From: Boseongicola sp. H5
GTDB lineage: Bacteria; Pseudomonadota; Alphaproteobacteria; Rhodobacterales; Rhodobacteraceae
Length of the DNA: 64,000 bases
Reading direction: 5' to 3'
Assembly (NCBI GenBank): GCA_020622165.1
Contig: JACNMN010000002.1
Location: 1-64,000 of the forward strand
This document shows positions 1 to 6,777 of this stretch, in pieces (position 1 is the stretch's first letter; each line of letters opens with the position of its first letter). A program made the translations under genes and the position numbers. The notes under the pieces are model-generated. The model did no database searches, was not told the DNA's origin, and saw nothing but the letters and a program-made list of their open reading frames with translations.

Positions 1-127
1 AATACATCAACGGCTTCTACAATCCGCGCCGACGGCATTCAGCCCTCGGCTGGAAAAGCCCCTTGGCCTTCGAAGCTCAGGCCGCGTAAATGAGAACTTG
101 GAGCGGCACAAAAACGTGACAGGTCCA
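1..127 (+). mobile_element. Right end of an IS3-family insertion sequence
   Basis: Reading frame 3 (positions 3-89) encodes the last 28 residues of an IS3-type OrfB transposase, including the typical end motif FYNPRRRHSALGWKSPLAFE, then a TAA stop at 87-89. About 37 bp follow, ending in TGACAGGTCCA, which looks like a right terminal inverted repeat because IS3 ends usually finish in CA. The rest of the element lies outside the window, so the left repeat and target duplication cannot be checked. The element abuts an in-frame gene fragment at 128 and appears to have inserted into that gene. Confidence 0.8.
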
Positions 128-478
128 GTTCAAAACGGGTTGACATTTCTTGCCACGCATCCCGATAAGCAAAGAGCAGAGGCGGCTTTGAGCACGTTTC
201 GGGACCTCGTAAGAGCCTCGACTTGTTTCGATACAGATCCAGAAGGATATGCCTTTTCGCCGCTGATTTTTGCACCGAGCCCGAACAGTCCGGGAGCCTC
301 TTTCTTCACCCATGAAGAAATTCAGCCTCATTTGCAGTTTATGATCGACCAGCAACAAGACGACGGTGGTTGGCCAATCAACTGGCCGCCCATATCAGAC
401 GGCGTGCATTCGGAGTGTCGTGGAATCGTAACGCTGCGCAATCTGAACATACTTAAAAGTTATAACAGTCTTGGCTGA
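128..478 (+). pseudogene. C-terminal fragment of a terpene-cyclase/prenyltransferase-like protein cut by the IS
   Basis: An open frame of about 116 codons starts directly at the IS end and closes with TGA at 476-478. Its C-terminus carries QQQDDGGWPINWPP followed by GIVTLRNLNILKSY, the QxxDGGW-like repeat seen in squalene-hopene-cyclase/prenyltransferase-fold proteins. The N-terminal part is missing on this side of the IS. The only start codon nearby (TTG at 98) lies inside the IS, so this is best read as a truncated gene. The original full-length function is unknown; the family call rests on the DGGW repeat alone. Confidence 0.5.
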
Positions 479-547
479 TCTGTAGGTATGCACACCGGCG
501 TTGTTGACCGCCTGCAATGGGACACCGATTGGGGCCAATGTCCCCGA

Positions 548-580
548 CCGCCCCTTCGCCGCAAGATCCTTGAGGGGCGG
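548..580. repeat. Hairpin repeat, copy 1 (left edge of island)
   Basis: Positions 548-555 (CCGCCCCT) pair perfectly with 573-580 (AGGGGCGG) around a 17-nt loop. Bases 548-569 are identical to 14151-14172 near the other end of the low-GC region, and the similarity continues to 582 with three mismatches. The repeat lies exactly where recognisable TraD-like coding sequence begins. It could be an attachment or recombination site of a former integrative element, or a member of a dispersed palindromic repeat family. Confidence 0.6.
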
Positions 581-800
581 CCGAGCAATCATCTATGATC
601 GCATGGGCGGCCTTTTGCGGGACCACTACCAGCAAGAGACCGACATCATACTTAACCCCTTCGATGCTCGGTCTGTGGGTTGGTCTCCGTTCAACGAGGT
701 GCAGACCGCCGAGGGTTTTGCCCGGATTGCTGAGGTCATGATCCCGGATCAGCCGGGCGCGCAGGAACGGTTCCAGACATGCTTTGGCTTCGGAGATTGA
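573..800 (+). pseudogene. Fragment of a TraD/VirD4-like conjugation coupling protein
   Basis: The frame from 573 reads RGGRAIIYDRMGGLLRDHY, then DIILNPFDARSVGWSPFNE and an AEVMIPDQPG segment. This matches the part of TraD-type coupling ATPases just after the Walker A region, where RAxIYDxxG and ILNPFDxR are typical. Walker A itself and the C-terminal half are missing. The last dozen residues before the stop do not look like the family. TraD is a cytoplasmic-membrane ATPase that feeds DNA to type IV secretion channels. This remnant points to a decayed conjugative or integrative element at the island edge. Confidence 0.65.
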
Positions 801-830
801 TCCTACAGAGGCATTGATTTTCGGACCCCC

Positions 831-1223
831 TCAAGGATCTGGCCTAGTCAGCTTAGCGCTGTCCGCTAGTTTCAGGCAGATGACGCCAGCGATAATGACT
901 GCCAGCCAGAAAGATTGGTAAAGCGTCAGTGACTGGTTTAGCAAGATCGCTCCGAAAACCGCGGCGCCGATGGATCCGATGCCGGCCCAGACGGCATAAC
1001 CGATGCCAACGTCGATTGTTTTCAGCGCAACGCTTAGGAAGTAGAGCGTTAACAAAAAGAACACTATGGCGGATATCGACCAGGTCAAGACAGTGAAAGC
1101 TTGGCTGCCACCGACGCTAAGAGCGTATCCAACCTCAAATACACCAGCCACAAGCAGAGCGCCCCATGCACGTTTGTTGCCGGTATCAGAATCTGGAAGG
1201 TGACGGGTTTGAGCATTGCTCAT
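831..1223 (-). CDS. Small multidrug resistance (SMR) transporter, long partner of a pair
   Basis: This 130-residue protein has four predicted membrane helices and the SMR signature. The conserved proton/substrate glutamate is Glu30, in LVAGVFEVGYALSV, and YAVWAGIGSIGA is typical of helix 3. The N-terminus has about 18 extra hydrophilic residues. A Shine-Dalgarno sequence (TAGGAG) sits 9 nt before the ATG. It lies 46 bp after the other SMR gene (1270-1593). Paired SMRs such as YkkCD, EbrAB or NepAB act as heterodimeric drug/proton antiporters in the inner membrane. The neighbouring biosynthetic operon and shared operator suggest export of its product; that is inference. Confidence 0.9.
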   Translation of the reverse strand: MSNAQTRHLPDSDTGNKRAWGALLVAGVFEVGYALSVGGSQAFTVLTWSISAIVFFLLTLYFLSVALKTIDVGIGYAVWAGIGSIGAAVFGAILLNQSLTLYQSFWLAVIIAGVICLKLADSAKLTRPDP

Positions 1224-1269
1224 ATTAATTTTCTCCTAAGGGAAGGTTTCTCTGGGTCAAGTACAAAGG

Positions 1270-1593
1270 TCACGCTGCGCCGCTCAATCGTAGACCTATG
1301 ACACCGCTGATAACGATGGCGATGCCAGTCACTTTTCCGAAATTCAGACGCTGGTTCAGGAAGACAGCGCCAAGAATGACGATTCCGACGCCCGCCAAGG
1401 AGGTCCACATCGAATAACCAACACCGACGTCGAATGTGAGGAGCGCTAGACTTAGAAAAATGGTGGCGATCACACCACTGACGAGTGTGATGACTGTCCA
1501 CTTCACGTTCTTGAATCCTTCCGACTTACCCGCAGCGATTGCGACGGATATTTCAAAAAGAACGGCGATAATAAGATATAGCCAATGCATCAT
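1270..1593 (-). CDS. Small multidrug resistance (SMR) transporter, short partner
   Basis: This 107-residue protein has four membrane segments. The essential glutamate is Glu14 (AVLFEISVAIA), and GVGYSMWTSLAGVG is the helix-3 signature. Length and sequence fit canonical SMR subunits. The first two codons are both ATG, preceded by AAAGGA, so the start is 1593 or 1590. It is the promoter-proximal gene of the pair. Two copies of the MarR-type palindrome lie 97-160 bp upstream, so expression is probably controlled by the adjacent MarR protein. No guanidine riboswitch was seen upstream. Confidence 0.9.
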   Translation of the reverse strand: MMHWLYLIIAVLFEISVAIAAGKSEGFKNVKWTVITLVSGVIATIFLSLALLTFDVGVGYSMWTSLAGVGIVILGAVFLNQRLNFGKVTGIAIVISGVIGLRLSGAA

Positions 1594-1689
1594 GTTTCCT
1601 TTCGATTGGGACCTTCAGGCCAGTTTTGTCAGTTCTGCCGGAGGCAGGGTGGTTGCACGGTCATGAGCTGGAATCGTGTTATATATTTG

Positions 1690-1753
1690 CTTGCCCATGC
1701 AAGTAGTATCAACAAATCGCTGAGCCAACAATGTAATTATTTGCACAAGCAAG
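1690..1753. promoter_or_regulatory. Two putative MarR operators upstream of the SMR pair
   Basis: Positions 1690-1703 form a perfect CTTGC-N4-GCAAG palindrome. Positions 1740-1753, read on the minus strand, give CTTGC-TTGT-GCAAA, one mismatch from the same pattern. The second site shares 15 identical bases (AACTTGCTTGTGCAA) with a site upstream of the biosynthetic operon at 8320-8334. They lie in the 237-bp gap between marR and the SMR pair, on the promoter side of the pair. Binding by the neighbouring MarR protein is inferred from recurrence and position. Confidence 0.6.
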
Positions 1754-1830
1754 TTAGCATTCGAAGCCAATAGCCACTGATGAGCTAAAAGCCGTATTCA
1801 GTCACGGCGATGTACGATGCTACCGCATGG

Positions 1831-2250
1831 TCAGGTCAGGGAGAGTTCACTCAATTCTCGAACGGCGGAACGCGCGTCTTCTGCTGCAAAAAAACTGTCC
1901 AACACGCTCTCAAGTGTCGCTTCAAGAGCGGGAATAGCCTTGTTAATATAGCGATGTCCTTCGTCGGTCAGAACACAGTACTTGCCGCGCCCATCACTGG
2001 GGCAACTATCCCTGTATACGAAACCCCGCTTTTCCAAGCGCTCGACCAAACGTGTCGTCGAACTTTGAGTTAGATGCAAAAACTCAGCGAGCTCCTGCAT
2101 CCTCATTTCCCGCTTGGGCTGCCGTATCAAGGTCCGCAAAGTTCGAAATTCGTTGACGCCTAGGCCACTGGATTTCCGGACTTCTTCTGCCAGTTGGCTT
2201 TCGATCCTTTGAAACATATCCTGAATACGTTCCCAAACGTCTAGCTTCAT
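1831..2250 (-). CDS. MarR-family transcriptional regulator
   Basis: This 139-residue protein has a winged helix-turn-helix of the MarR type. MRMQELAEFLHLTQSSTTRLVERLEKRGFV is the recognition region, followed by a DGRGKYCVLTDEG wing with the usual D-x-R motif. The start at 2250 was chosen because AAGGAGT lies 7 nt upstream; an in-frame start at 2313 would run through a likely operator. MarR dimers usually repress their own and nearby genes and release DNA on binding small aromatic or phenolic ligands. It sits between the biosynthetic operon and the SMR pair, and matching palindromes flank all three units. Confidence 0.9.
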   Translation of the reverse strand: MKLDVWERIQDMFQRIESQLAEEVRKSSGLGVNEFRTLRTLIRQPKREMRMQELAEFLHLTQSSTTRLVERLEKRGFVYRDSCPSDGRGKYCVLTDEGHRYINKAIPALEATLESVLDSFFAAEDARSAVRELSELSLT

Positions 2251-2292
2251 GGTGGTGACTCCTTGGTCTGACGAGAGGCAGAACGAATGTTG

Positions 2293-2306
2293 CTTATGCA
2301 TGCAAG
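2293..2306. promoter_or_regulatory. Putative MarR operator upstream of marR
   Basis: The sequence CTTAT-GCAT-GCAAG has one half identical to the CTTGC-N4-GCAAG palindrome found upstream of the SMR pair and of the biosynthetic operon; the other half has two mismatches. It lies 43 bp before the marR start codon, in the 94-bp gap after the last operon gene, and fits autoregulation. Confidence 0.45.
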
Positions 2307-2344
2307 TATACACATCTAAACCGCAATGCGCCAGACTTTTAGGG

Positions 2345-3145
2345 TTACTCCACCACAGCTTCTTGCATCAAAAGAGTGCCATAGCCTGCGGTGGAGAAGC
2401 TAACGCCCGCAGCGCGCAGCGCTGCCCAGAAGAGCACCTGGTTCGCGGTGAGCGCCTTGATCCCTAGATGACTCTCAACAGCGTCGATTATTCCGACCGC
2501 ACGCTGTCCATTGCCTCCGACGAAGACCGCTTCGGCGCCTGATGGCTCTACGGTCTTCTTGATCCAATCGTAAAGCGCAGGCGGGGTGACGTGTTTCTGA
2601 CCGCTGGTAAGCCAACAAGGAGCATGTTGAACAACATCGAATCCGGCAGTACGGAAGTATTCTGCCCCTGCTTCGTCGAGCTCTTTGTCGAACCAGGCTG
2701 GATTGACGATTGCCAGCTTTTCAATGCCGAGATGGTGCAAGGCTTCCTCTGCTGCTAGGCAGGTTGTAACCACAGGTATACCTCTTGTTTTTGGACGAAG
2801 GCGCTCAATCAGCGCTCTTTCTCCTTCGGGCCCATGCTTGTAGGCCGAGCTGGTGAATGCCAGGCCAAGGGTTGTGAGCGGTGCATCACACACCGAAGCG
2901 ACGAGGTCATCAATAAACGGAGGCTCAGTGAACGACGCTACCGGATCATGAGGGATCTTTTGGTCCATTTCTCCGCCCGCCCGCATGGCGCTAAAGCCAA
3001 TACGGGCGCCGTGAACAGAAACCTGCTGCCCTCCGATAGCTGCGCACTCTGCCTCTGGTCCAACATCTGCGTGCGGCACAACAAGACCAAGCCGCGTGTC
3101 TGCCGACCAGCCATCCGGTTGAAAGCTAAGTTGTTGAATGCTCAT
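2345..3145 (-). CDS. Maleate isomerase/arylmalonate decarboxylase-like protein lacking the catalytic cysteines
   Basis: This 266-residue protein has the length and duplicated fold of the Asp/Glu racemase superfamily, closest to the maleate cis-trans isomerase and arylmalonate decarboxylase branch. ALTANQVLFWAALRAAG near the end matches the SNQxLxWxALRxAG segment of that branch. The two positions that normally carry catalytic cysteines appear as Phe97 (AFTSSAY) and Gly211 (VGGNGQRA). Such a protein cannot use the usual two-cysteine mechanism; it may be a lyase, binding protein or altered isomerase. Start 3145 has a GGAG site 9 nt upstream. It is the last gene of the operon, 26 bp after the deaminase gene. 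Confidence 0.75.
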   Translation of the reverse strand: MSIQQLSFQPDGWSADTRLGLVVPHADVGPEAECAAIGGQQVSVHGARIGFSAMRAGGEMDQKIPHDPVASFTEPPFIDDLVASVCDAPLTTLGLAFTSSAYKHGPEGERALIERLRPKTRGIPVVTTCLAAEEALHHLGIEKLAIVNPAWFDKELDEAGAEYFRTAGFDVVQHAPCWLTSGQKHVTPPALYDWIKKTVEPSGAEAVFVGGNGQRAVGIIDAVESHLGIKALTANQVLFWAALRAAGVSFSTAGYGTLLMQEAVVE

Positions 3146-3171
3146 GGTTTGGGTCTCCAGTTGGGATCGGG

Positions 3172-3636
3172 TCAATGCTCGAAGGGTTGAAGGGCGCCAG
3201 GCACGGACAACTGCCATCTCGGCAGTGGAAATTTCTCGGGAAAGCCTGCTAGTATTTTGTAAGAGCCGCCGTAGGCGTAGCCGTATTGCGCCGCCTGAGT
3301 GGCGCTGACTGCATAGATAACTTCGGACACCCCGGCAAAAAGCGCTGCGATATAACACATCGCGCAAGGCTCGCCAGAGGCGAGAAGAACGTTGCCTGAC
3401 AGGTTGGTCAAGCCTTTGGCCGCACAGGCATGGCGAATTGCGCAAACCTCTGCATGGGCGGTAGGATCATGGTCGGTCATCACCGTATTGACTCCGGATC
3501 CAAGGACATTGCCTTCGGGGGTGACAACACTTGAAGAGAACGGCACTCCGCCCTCCTTCACGCGGTTGGATGCGAGCGCTACAACCTCTGTCATCAACCG
3601 TTCGGCAAGTTCGGGTGAGAGCAGCGATTTTGTCAT
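3172..3636 (-). CDS. Zinc-dependent nucleoside/guanine-deaminase-like protein
   Basis: This 154-residue protein has the cytidine-deaminase-fold zinc site: His61-Ala-Glu63 (TAHAEVCAI) and Cys91/Cys94 (EPCAMC). Overall it resembles bacterial guanine deaminases of the CDA fold and TadA-like proteins. Start 3636 has a strong GGAGGA site and overlaps the upstream stop by 4 bp (ATGA), so it is translationally coupled to the DsbA-family gene. In this operon it may hydrolyse an exocyclic amine or amidine of the pathway intermediate rather than a nucleobase; that is inference from context. Confidence 0.85.
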   Translation of the reverse strand: MTKSLLSPELAERLMTEVVALASNRVKEGGVPFSSSVVTPEGNVLGSGVNTVMTDHDPTAHAEVCAIRHACAAKGLTNLSGNVLLASGEPCAMCYIAALFAGVSEVIYAVSATQAAQYGYAYGGSYKILAGFPEKFPLPRWQLSVPGALQPFEH

Positions 3637-4235
3637 GCTGTTTCCTCCGAATGGCTGTTCCACAGAGCACGCCGCATTTGTTCGGCATCTGGCACGCCCT
3701 CGATACGGGTCTCGCCAATGATAATGGTTGGCACGGACTGCACCTTCACGTCCTTCGTTGCGTGGCGCAGGGCCTCTGCATGCTGCTGCCGGTAATTGCC
3801 TTCTTGCAAGGACCGGCGCAGGAGATCGCCATGAAGCCCTGAAGACACACCGGCTTCAACGATGACATCGATATCTCCTATGTCGCAGTCTTCCACAAAG
3901 AAAGCCTCGAAGATGCGCATGGTGTACGCGTGGCCGAGATTGTGATCCTGCGCAAATGCAAAGCCCTGGAAGGCGAGTTCGCTTCGGGGTTGGGGAGAGG
4001 TGGAAGGCAAACGGATTGGCTGCCCCAGTCTCTTCGCCATAGGATAAACCGACCGCTCCCAAATCGACGGGAGGTATGGGTCCTCCACTTTCAGCGTTGG
4101 CACCGGATCTGGCCGCAGTTCGAATGGGTGCCAGACGATTTCGGCGTTTTCTTCCTCGGCCACGGGCGTGAGGATCTTGTCCGCCAGCAGGCAATAAGGG
4201 CAAACGAAGTCGGAATAGACATGGATCTTTTTCAT
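3633..4235 (-). CDS. DsbA-family (FrnE-like) thioredoxin-fold oxidoreductase
   Basis: This 200-residue cytoplasmic protein has no signal peptide. The CPYC redox motif is at residues 12-15 (SDFVCPYC) and the cis-proline loop is VQSVPTIII. Between them is the all-helical insertion typical of FrnE and 2-hydroxychromene-2-carboxylate isomerase relatives. Family members act as dithiol oxidoreductases or glutathione-dependent isomerases, and FrnE-type genes occur in aromatic polyketide clusters. It starts 31 bp after the transglutaminase-like gene with an AAAGGA ribosome site and overlaps the deaminase gene by 4 bp. Its role in the pathway is unknown. Confidence 0.85.
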   Translation of the reverse strand: MKKIHVYSDFVCPYCLLADKILTPVAEEENAEIVWHPFELRPDPVPTLKVEDPYLPSIWERSVYPMAKRLGQPIRLPSTSPQPRSELAFQGFAFAQDHNLGHAYTMRIFEAFFVEDCDIGDIDVIVEAGVSSGLHGDLLRRSLQEGNYRQQHAEALRHATKDVKVQSVPTIIIGETRIEGVPDAEQMRRALWNSHSEETA

Positions 4236-4266
4236 TTCGCTATCCTTTTCGGGCGCAAGGTGATGC

Positions 4267-4935
4267 TTAGAGCGCAGCTATTTCCCGTTCACTAGGTACG
4301 CGGCCACTACCGGAAACCATCAACGGATGCGTTGCGGCGACGTGACGGACAAGCTCCTGCACTGGAGGGGCCTCAAACCGTATGGGTTCTTCCAGATACT
4401 CCATTGTGCTGTTTGCGACGTGACCCTGAACGTGAGCATCACTGTGGCCGTCGAACTCCAACGGCGGGATATTGTACATCTGGCACAGTAGGCGACTGAA
4501 AACCGGCGCTGCCTTGAGCCATTTGCCGTTGAGCTGGATTTCGTTGAACCAGTGCAGGAAGATATCGCCGCCGACGAGCTTTGATAGGCTGGGCGAGGAG
4601 ACATGGTTCCTCACCGGGGCTGCGGAGATATGGCAGGGGATGCCTTCCGACCGGCACAAAGTGGCAAAGAGGATCGCCTTATGCAGGCAAAAGCCCTTCC
4701 TGCCGCGAAGGATTGCGCTGCCTTTCAGGTCTTCTTCTCGCAAGCCGGTTCCGAAGACCTGATATGAGATCTGGTCGCGGACGAAATAGTAAAACGCCAC
4801 GGCCTTGGAAACGTCATCCTCCGGCTCTCCCCGAAGTATCGACGCGATGCCAGCGTGGATGTCCGGGTGGGTGATGTCAAACACAGCCGTTTCAGACAGC
4901 GCAGGGTTCTGCACCTCCCTTGTTGTGCTGTTCAT
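4267..4935 (-). CDS. Transglutaminase-like cysteine protein, possible acyl transfer/off-loading enzyme
   Basis: This 222-residue protein has a transglutaminase core: catalytic Cys83 in GRKGFCLHKAILF and His128 in DIFLHWFNEI. The third catalytic position lies in KWLKAAPVF, where many relatives read W-x-K-A-T-P-x-F rather than the classical DPT. The following PPLEFDG and MEYLEE segments match the same bacterial subfamily. A transglutaminase homologue (AdmF in andrimid biosynthesis) joins an acyl-carrier thioester to an amine. By analogy this protein could release the carrier-bound acid as an amide. Its ATG overlaps the dehydrogenase stop by 4 bp. Confidence 0.8.
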   Translation of the reverse strand: MNSTTREVQNPALSETAVFDITHPDIHAGIASILRGEPEDDVSKAVAFYYFVRDQISYQVFGTGLREEDLKGSAILRGRKGFCLHKAILFATLCRSEGIPCHISAAPVRNHVSSPSLSKLVGGDIFLHWFNEIQLNGKWLKAAPVFSRLLCQMYNIPPLEFDGHSDAHVQGHVANSTMEYLEEPIRFEAPPVQELVRHVAATHPLMVSGSGRVPSEREIAAL

Positions 4936-6065
4936 GTGCCCACTCCCATCATAGCCGCGATCCGCCCGCGCTGGATGTCATTGGTGCCCGAATAGATCGG
5001 CCCTGCGAGGGCGTCGGTGACGCCACTGCCCAGACCGGTTTCAGCCAGAAAGCCGCGCCCTCCGTGCAGGTGAACCGCATCGACTGCATTGGCCAGGGCC
5101 GCCTCGCTCACATAGATTTTGGCAATGGCCACCTCGGTGGTGACGTCTTTGTTTTGCGCTTGAAGGGCCGCCGCATGATGGATGCACTGGCGCGAGATCG
5201 CATAGCGCATCTTCATATCGGCTAGCCGGTGCGAAACGGCCTGAAAGTCTCCAATTGGGCGGCCGAATTGCCGCCGTTTTCGGGCATGTTTTACACATTG
5301 GTCCAGCCGGCGTTTCATCTGACCTACATTGGCGATAAAGGAATAGAGGATCTCCTGTTTCATGACGTGGCTGAGCACCATGAAACCTGCCCCCTCGCGA
5401 CCGACTCGCCGGGCTGCGGGCACCCGGCAAGCGTGGAAAGCCAGTGAGCAGTTCATTGAATTTTGCAGCCCGACCAGGGCCTTCGGTTCGCCCACGGTCA
5501 GCCCGGGCGTGCTGCCGTCGACCAGGAAGGCGGACACTGAATCTGCGCCGCCTTCAGAGGTTTTTGCGTAGACGACAAAGACATCGGCGATCGAGCCGTT
5601 GGTGACAAACGCCTTGTCTCCATTCAAGATGTAGAAGTCGCCGTCACGCGTGGCCGTGGTTTGCATGGCCAGCGCATCCGATCCGGCTTCCGCTTCGCTG
5701 ATCGCATGGGCGCCGATGCGACGACCCGCCGTCAGGTCTTCAAGGACTTCGTCACGCAGGTCCTGGCTGCCAAACCGGTCAAGTGCCGTCAGAGTACTGG
5801 CAAGGTGCGTCGCAACTGAGAAAGCAAAGCCACCATCCTCACAAAGCTCGCCCAGGCATTCCATCGCGTGAACAATCTCGATACTGCGCTCGGCAAAGGG
5901 ACGGTCCGTGCTGCTGGCTAGGGAAAAGATCCCGGTTTCAGAGATTGCGCGCCAGCGCGGGCAGCTGGGCTGCGGCGGGGTATGCCCGGCATTCCAATGC
6001 TCAGCCGCAGCTGAGATTGCGGAGACCACAGAGCTGCTGCTCTGGTCGAACAAGGCATCAAACAT
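4932..6065 (-). CDS. Acyl-CoA dehydrogenase-like flavoprotein, possible prolyl-type carrier-thioester oxidase
   Basis: This 377-residue protein has the complete acyl-CoA dehydrogenase fold: AISEAEAGSDA and DKAFVTNGSIADV for FAD and substrate contacts, and RKRRQFGRPIGDFQAVSHRL for FAD/tetramer contacts. The base normally found in IYEGT is Ser359 (PIYSGTNDIQR). Instead Glu238 (MKQEILYSF) aligns with the alternative base of isovaleryl-CoA dehydrogenase. The PltE/PigA/RedW enzymes that oxidise prolyl-carrier thioesters to pyrroles are described as isovaleryl-type. Start 6065 has GGGAG 7 nt upstream; the in-frame start at 6116 would overlap the upstream gene. Together with the adenylating enzyme and carrier it makes a pyrrole-cassette trio. 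Confidence 0.85.
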   Translation of the reverse strand: MFDALFDQSSSSVVSAISAAAEHWNAGHTPPQPSCPRWRAISETGIFSLASSTDRPFAERSIEIVHAMECLGELCEDGGFAFSVATHLASTLTALDRFGSQDLRDEVLEDLTAGRRIGAHAISEAEAGSDALAMQTTATRDGDFYILNGDKAFVTNGSIADVFVVYAKTSEGGADSVSAFLVDGSTPGLTVGEPKALVGLQNSMNCSLAFHACRVPAARRVGREGAGFMVLSHVMKQEILYSFIANVGQMKRRLDQCVKHARKRRQFGRPIGDFQAVSHRLADMKMRYAISRQCIHHAAALQAQNKDVTTEVAIAKIYVSEAALANAVDAVHLHGGRGFLAETGLGSGVTDALAGPIYSGTNDIQRGRIAAMMGVGT

Positions 6066-6081
6066 CAATCGCTCCCGATTT

Positions 6082-6459
6082 TCAGTATTGCGAATAGCCG
6101 GAGGCGTCGAGATCATGACGCTCGGTGCCGTTCAGCGGAGGATTGAAGACACTGACCAAGTGCAGGTCTTCTTCATCCGAGGCGATCAGATGATGAGCAT
6201 CATGCTGATCAAGCACATAGAGCGATCCCGGCAGTACCTCGAGAATGGTTGTACCATCGGCGCTGGTGACCTTGCCCTGTCCCTTGATGCAGTAGCAGGC
6301 TTCCAGATGACGGCGATATTGCAAACGGGATTCGGTGCCTCGGTTCACAATTGTATGGCAAACGGTAAAGCCCATGTTATCAGCCTCGGTCAGGAGGCGT
6401 GCACTGGTGCCATTGCCCCAATTGACGGCGTCGATAGAGGAGAGGTCACGGAGAAACAT
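6082..6459 (-). CDS. Ectoine synthase (EctC)-like cupin
   Basis: This 125-residue protein aligns over its whole length with ectoine synthase: GTESRLQYRRHLEACYC, the GQGKV turn, SLYVLDQHDAHHL and VFNPPLNGTERHD. The iron-binding residues of EctC have counterparts in Glu53, Tyr81 and His89. EctC closes N-gamma-acetyl-diaminobutyrate to ectoine and can also cyclise glutamine to a five-membered cyclic amidine (ADPC). No ectA, ectB or ask gene lies nearby, so ectoine is not the likely product. In this operon it may make or remodel a ring amino acid for the adenylating enzyme. The gap to the carrier gene is 60 bp. Confidence 0.85.
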   Translation of the reverse strand: MFLRDLSSIDAVNWGNGTSARLLTEADNMGFTVCHTIVNRGTESRLQYRRHLEACYCIKGQGKVTSADGTTILEVLPGSLYVLDQHDAHHLIASDEEDLHLVSVFNPPLNGTERHDLDASGYSQY

Positions 6460-6519
6460 CTGTCTGAATCCTTGTAGAACGGGTTTGGTCTTGAGAGTTG
6501 AAGAGCCTGGCTGCTCAGG

Positions 6520-6777
6520 TCAGGCAGGCGAAGGACTGTGCCGTGAAATGAAGGCCTCGATCCGCTCCACGGAGGAGAGATCTTCCGGAGCAATTTCAAC
6601 ATCATTGATAGGAACTGCGAAGGTTTCAGCCGTCCAGGCGACCAGCCGAACTAGGGCGAGGCTGTCGATGACGCCATTTCGGATCAGATCATAGCCGTCC
6701 TCGATTTCCGAAGGCACGACGTCGTCGCCCACCAGTTCACCACAGATGTATTCTTTGATGGTCTCTTTAATAGTCAT
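6520..6777 (-). CDS. Stand-alone acyl/peptidyl carrier protein
   Basis: This 85-residue acidic protein has the phosphopantetheine site Ser39 in the context NGVIDSLALVRLV, and four predicted helices. Length and acidity match PltL/PigG-type carriers that work with a free-standing adenylating enzyme. Its ATG overlaps the stop of the adenylating gene by 4 bp, which suggests a 1:1 partnership. It needs a phosphopantetheinyl transferase encoded elsewhere; none is in the window. Confidence 0.9.
   Translation of the reverse strand: MTIKETIKEYICGELVGDDVVPSEIEDGYDLIRNGVIDSLALVRLVAWTAETFAVPINDVEIAPEDLSSVERIEAFISRHSPSPA

Noticed and set aside
1594-1830. Guanidine riboswitch upstream of the SMR pair
   Set aside because: No ykkC-like conserved elements seen; the region instead holds MarR-type palindromes.
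6082-6459. Ordinary ectoine biosynthesis locus
   Set aside because: No ectA, ectB, ask or ectD gene is adjacent, and the operon content points elsewhere.
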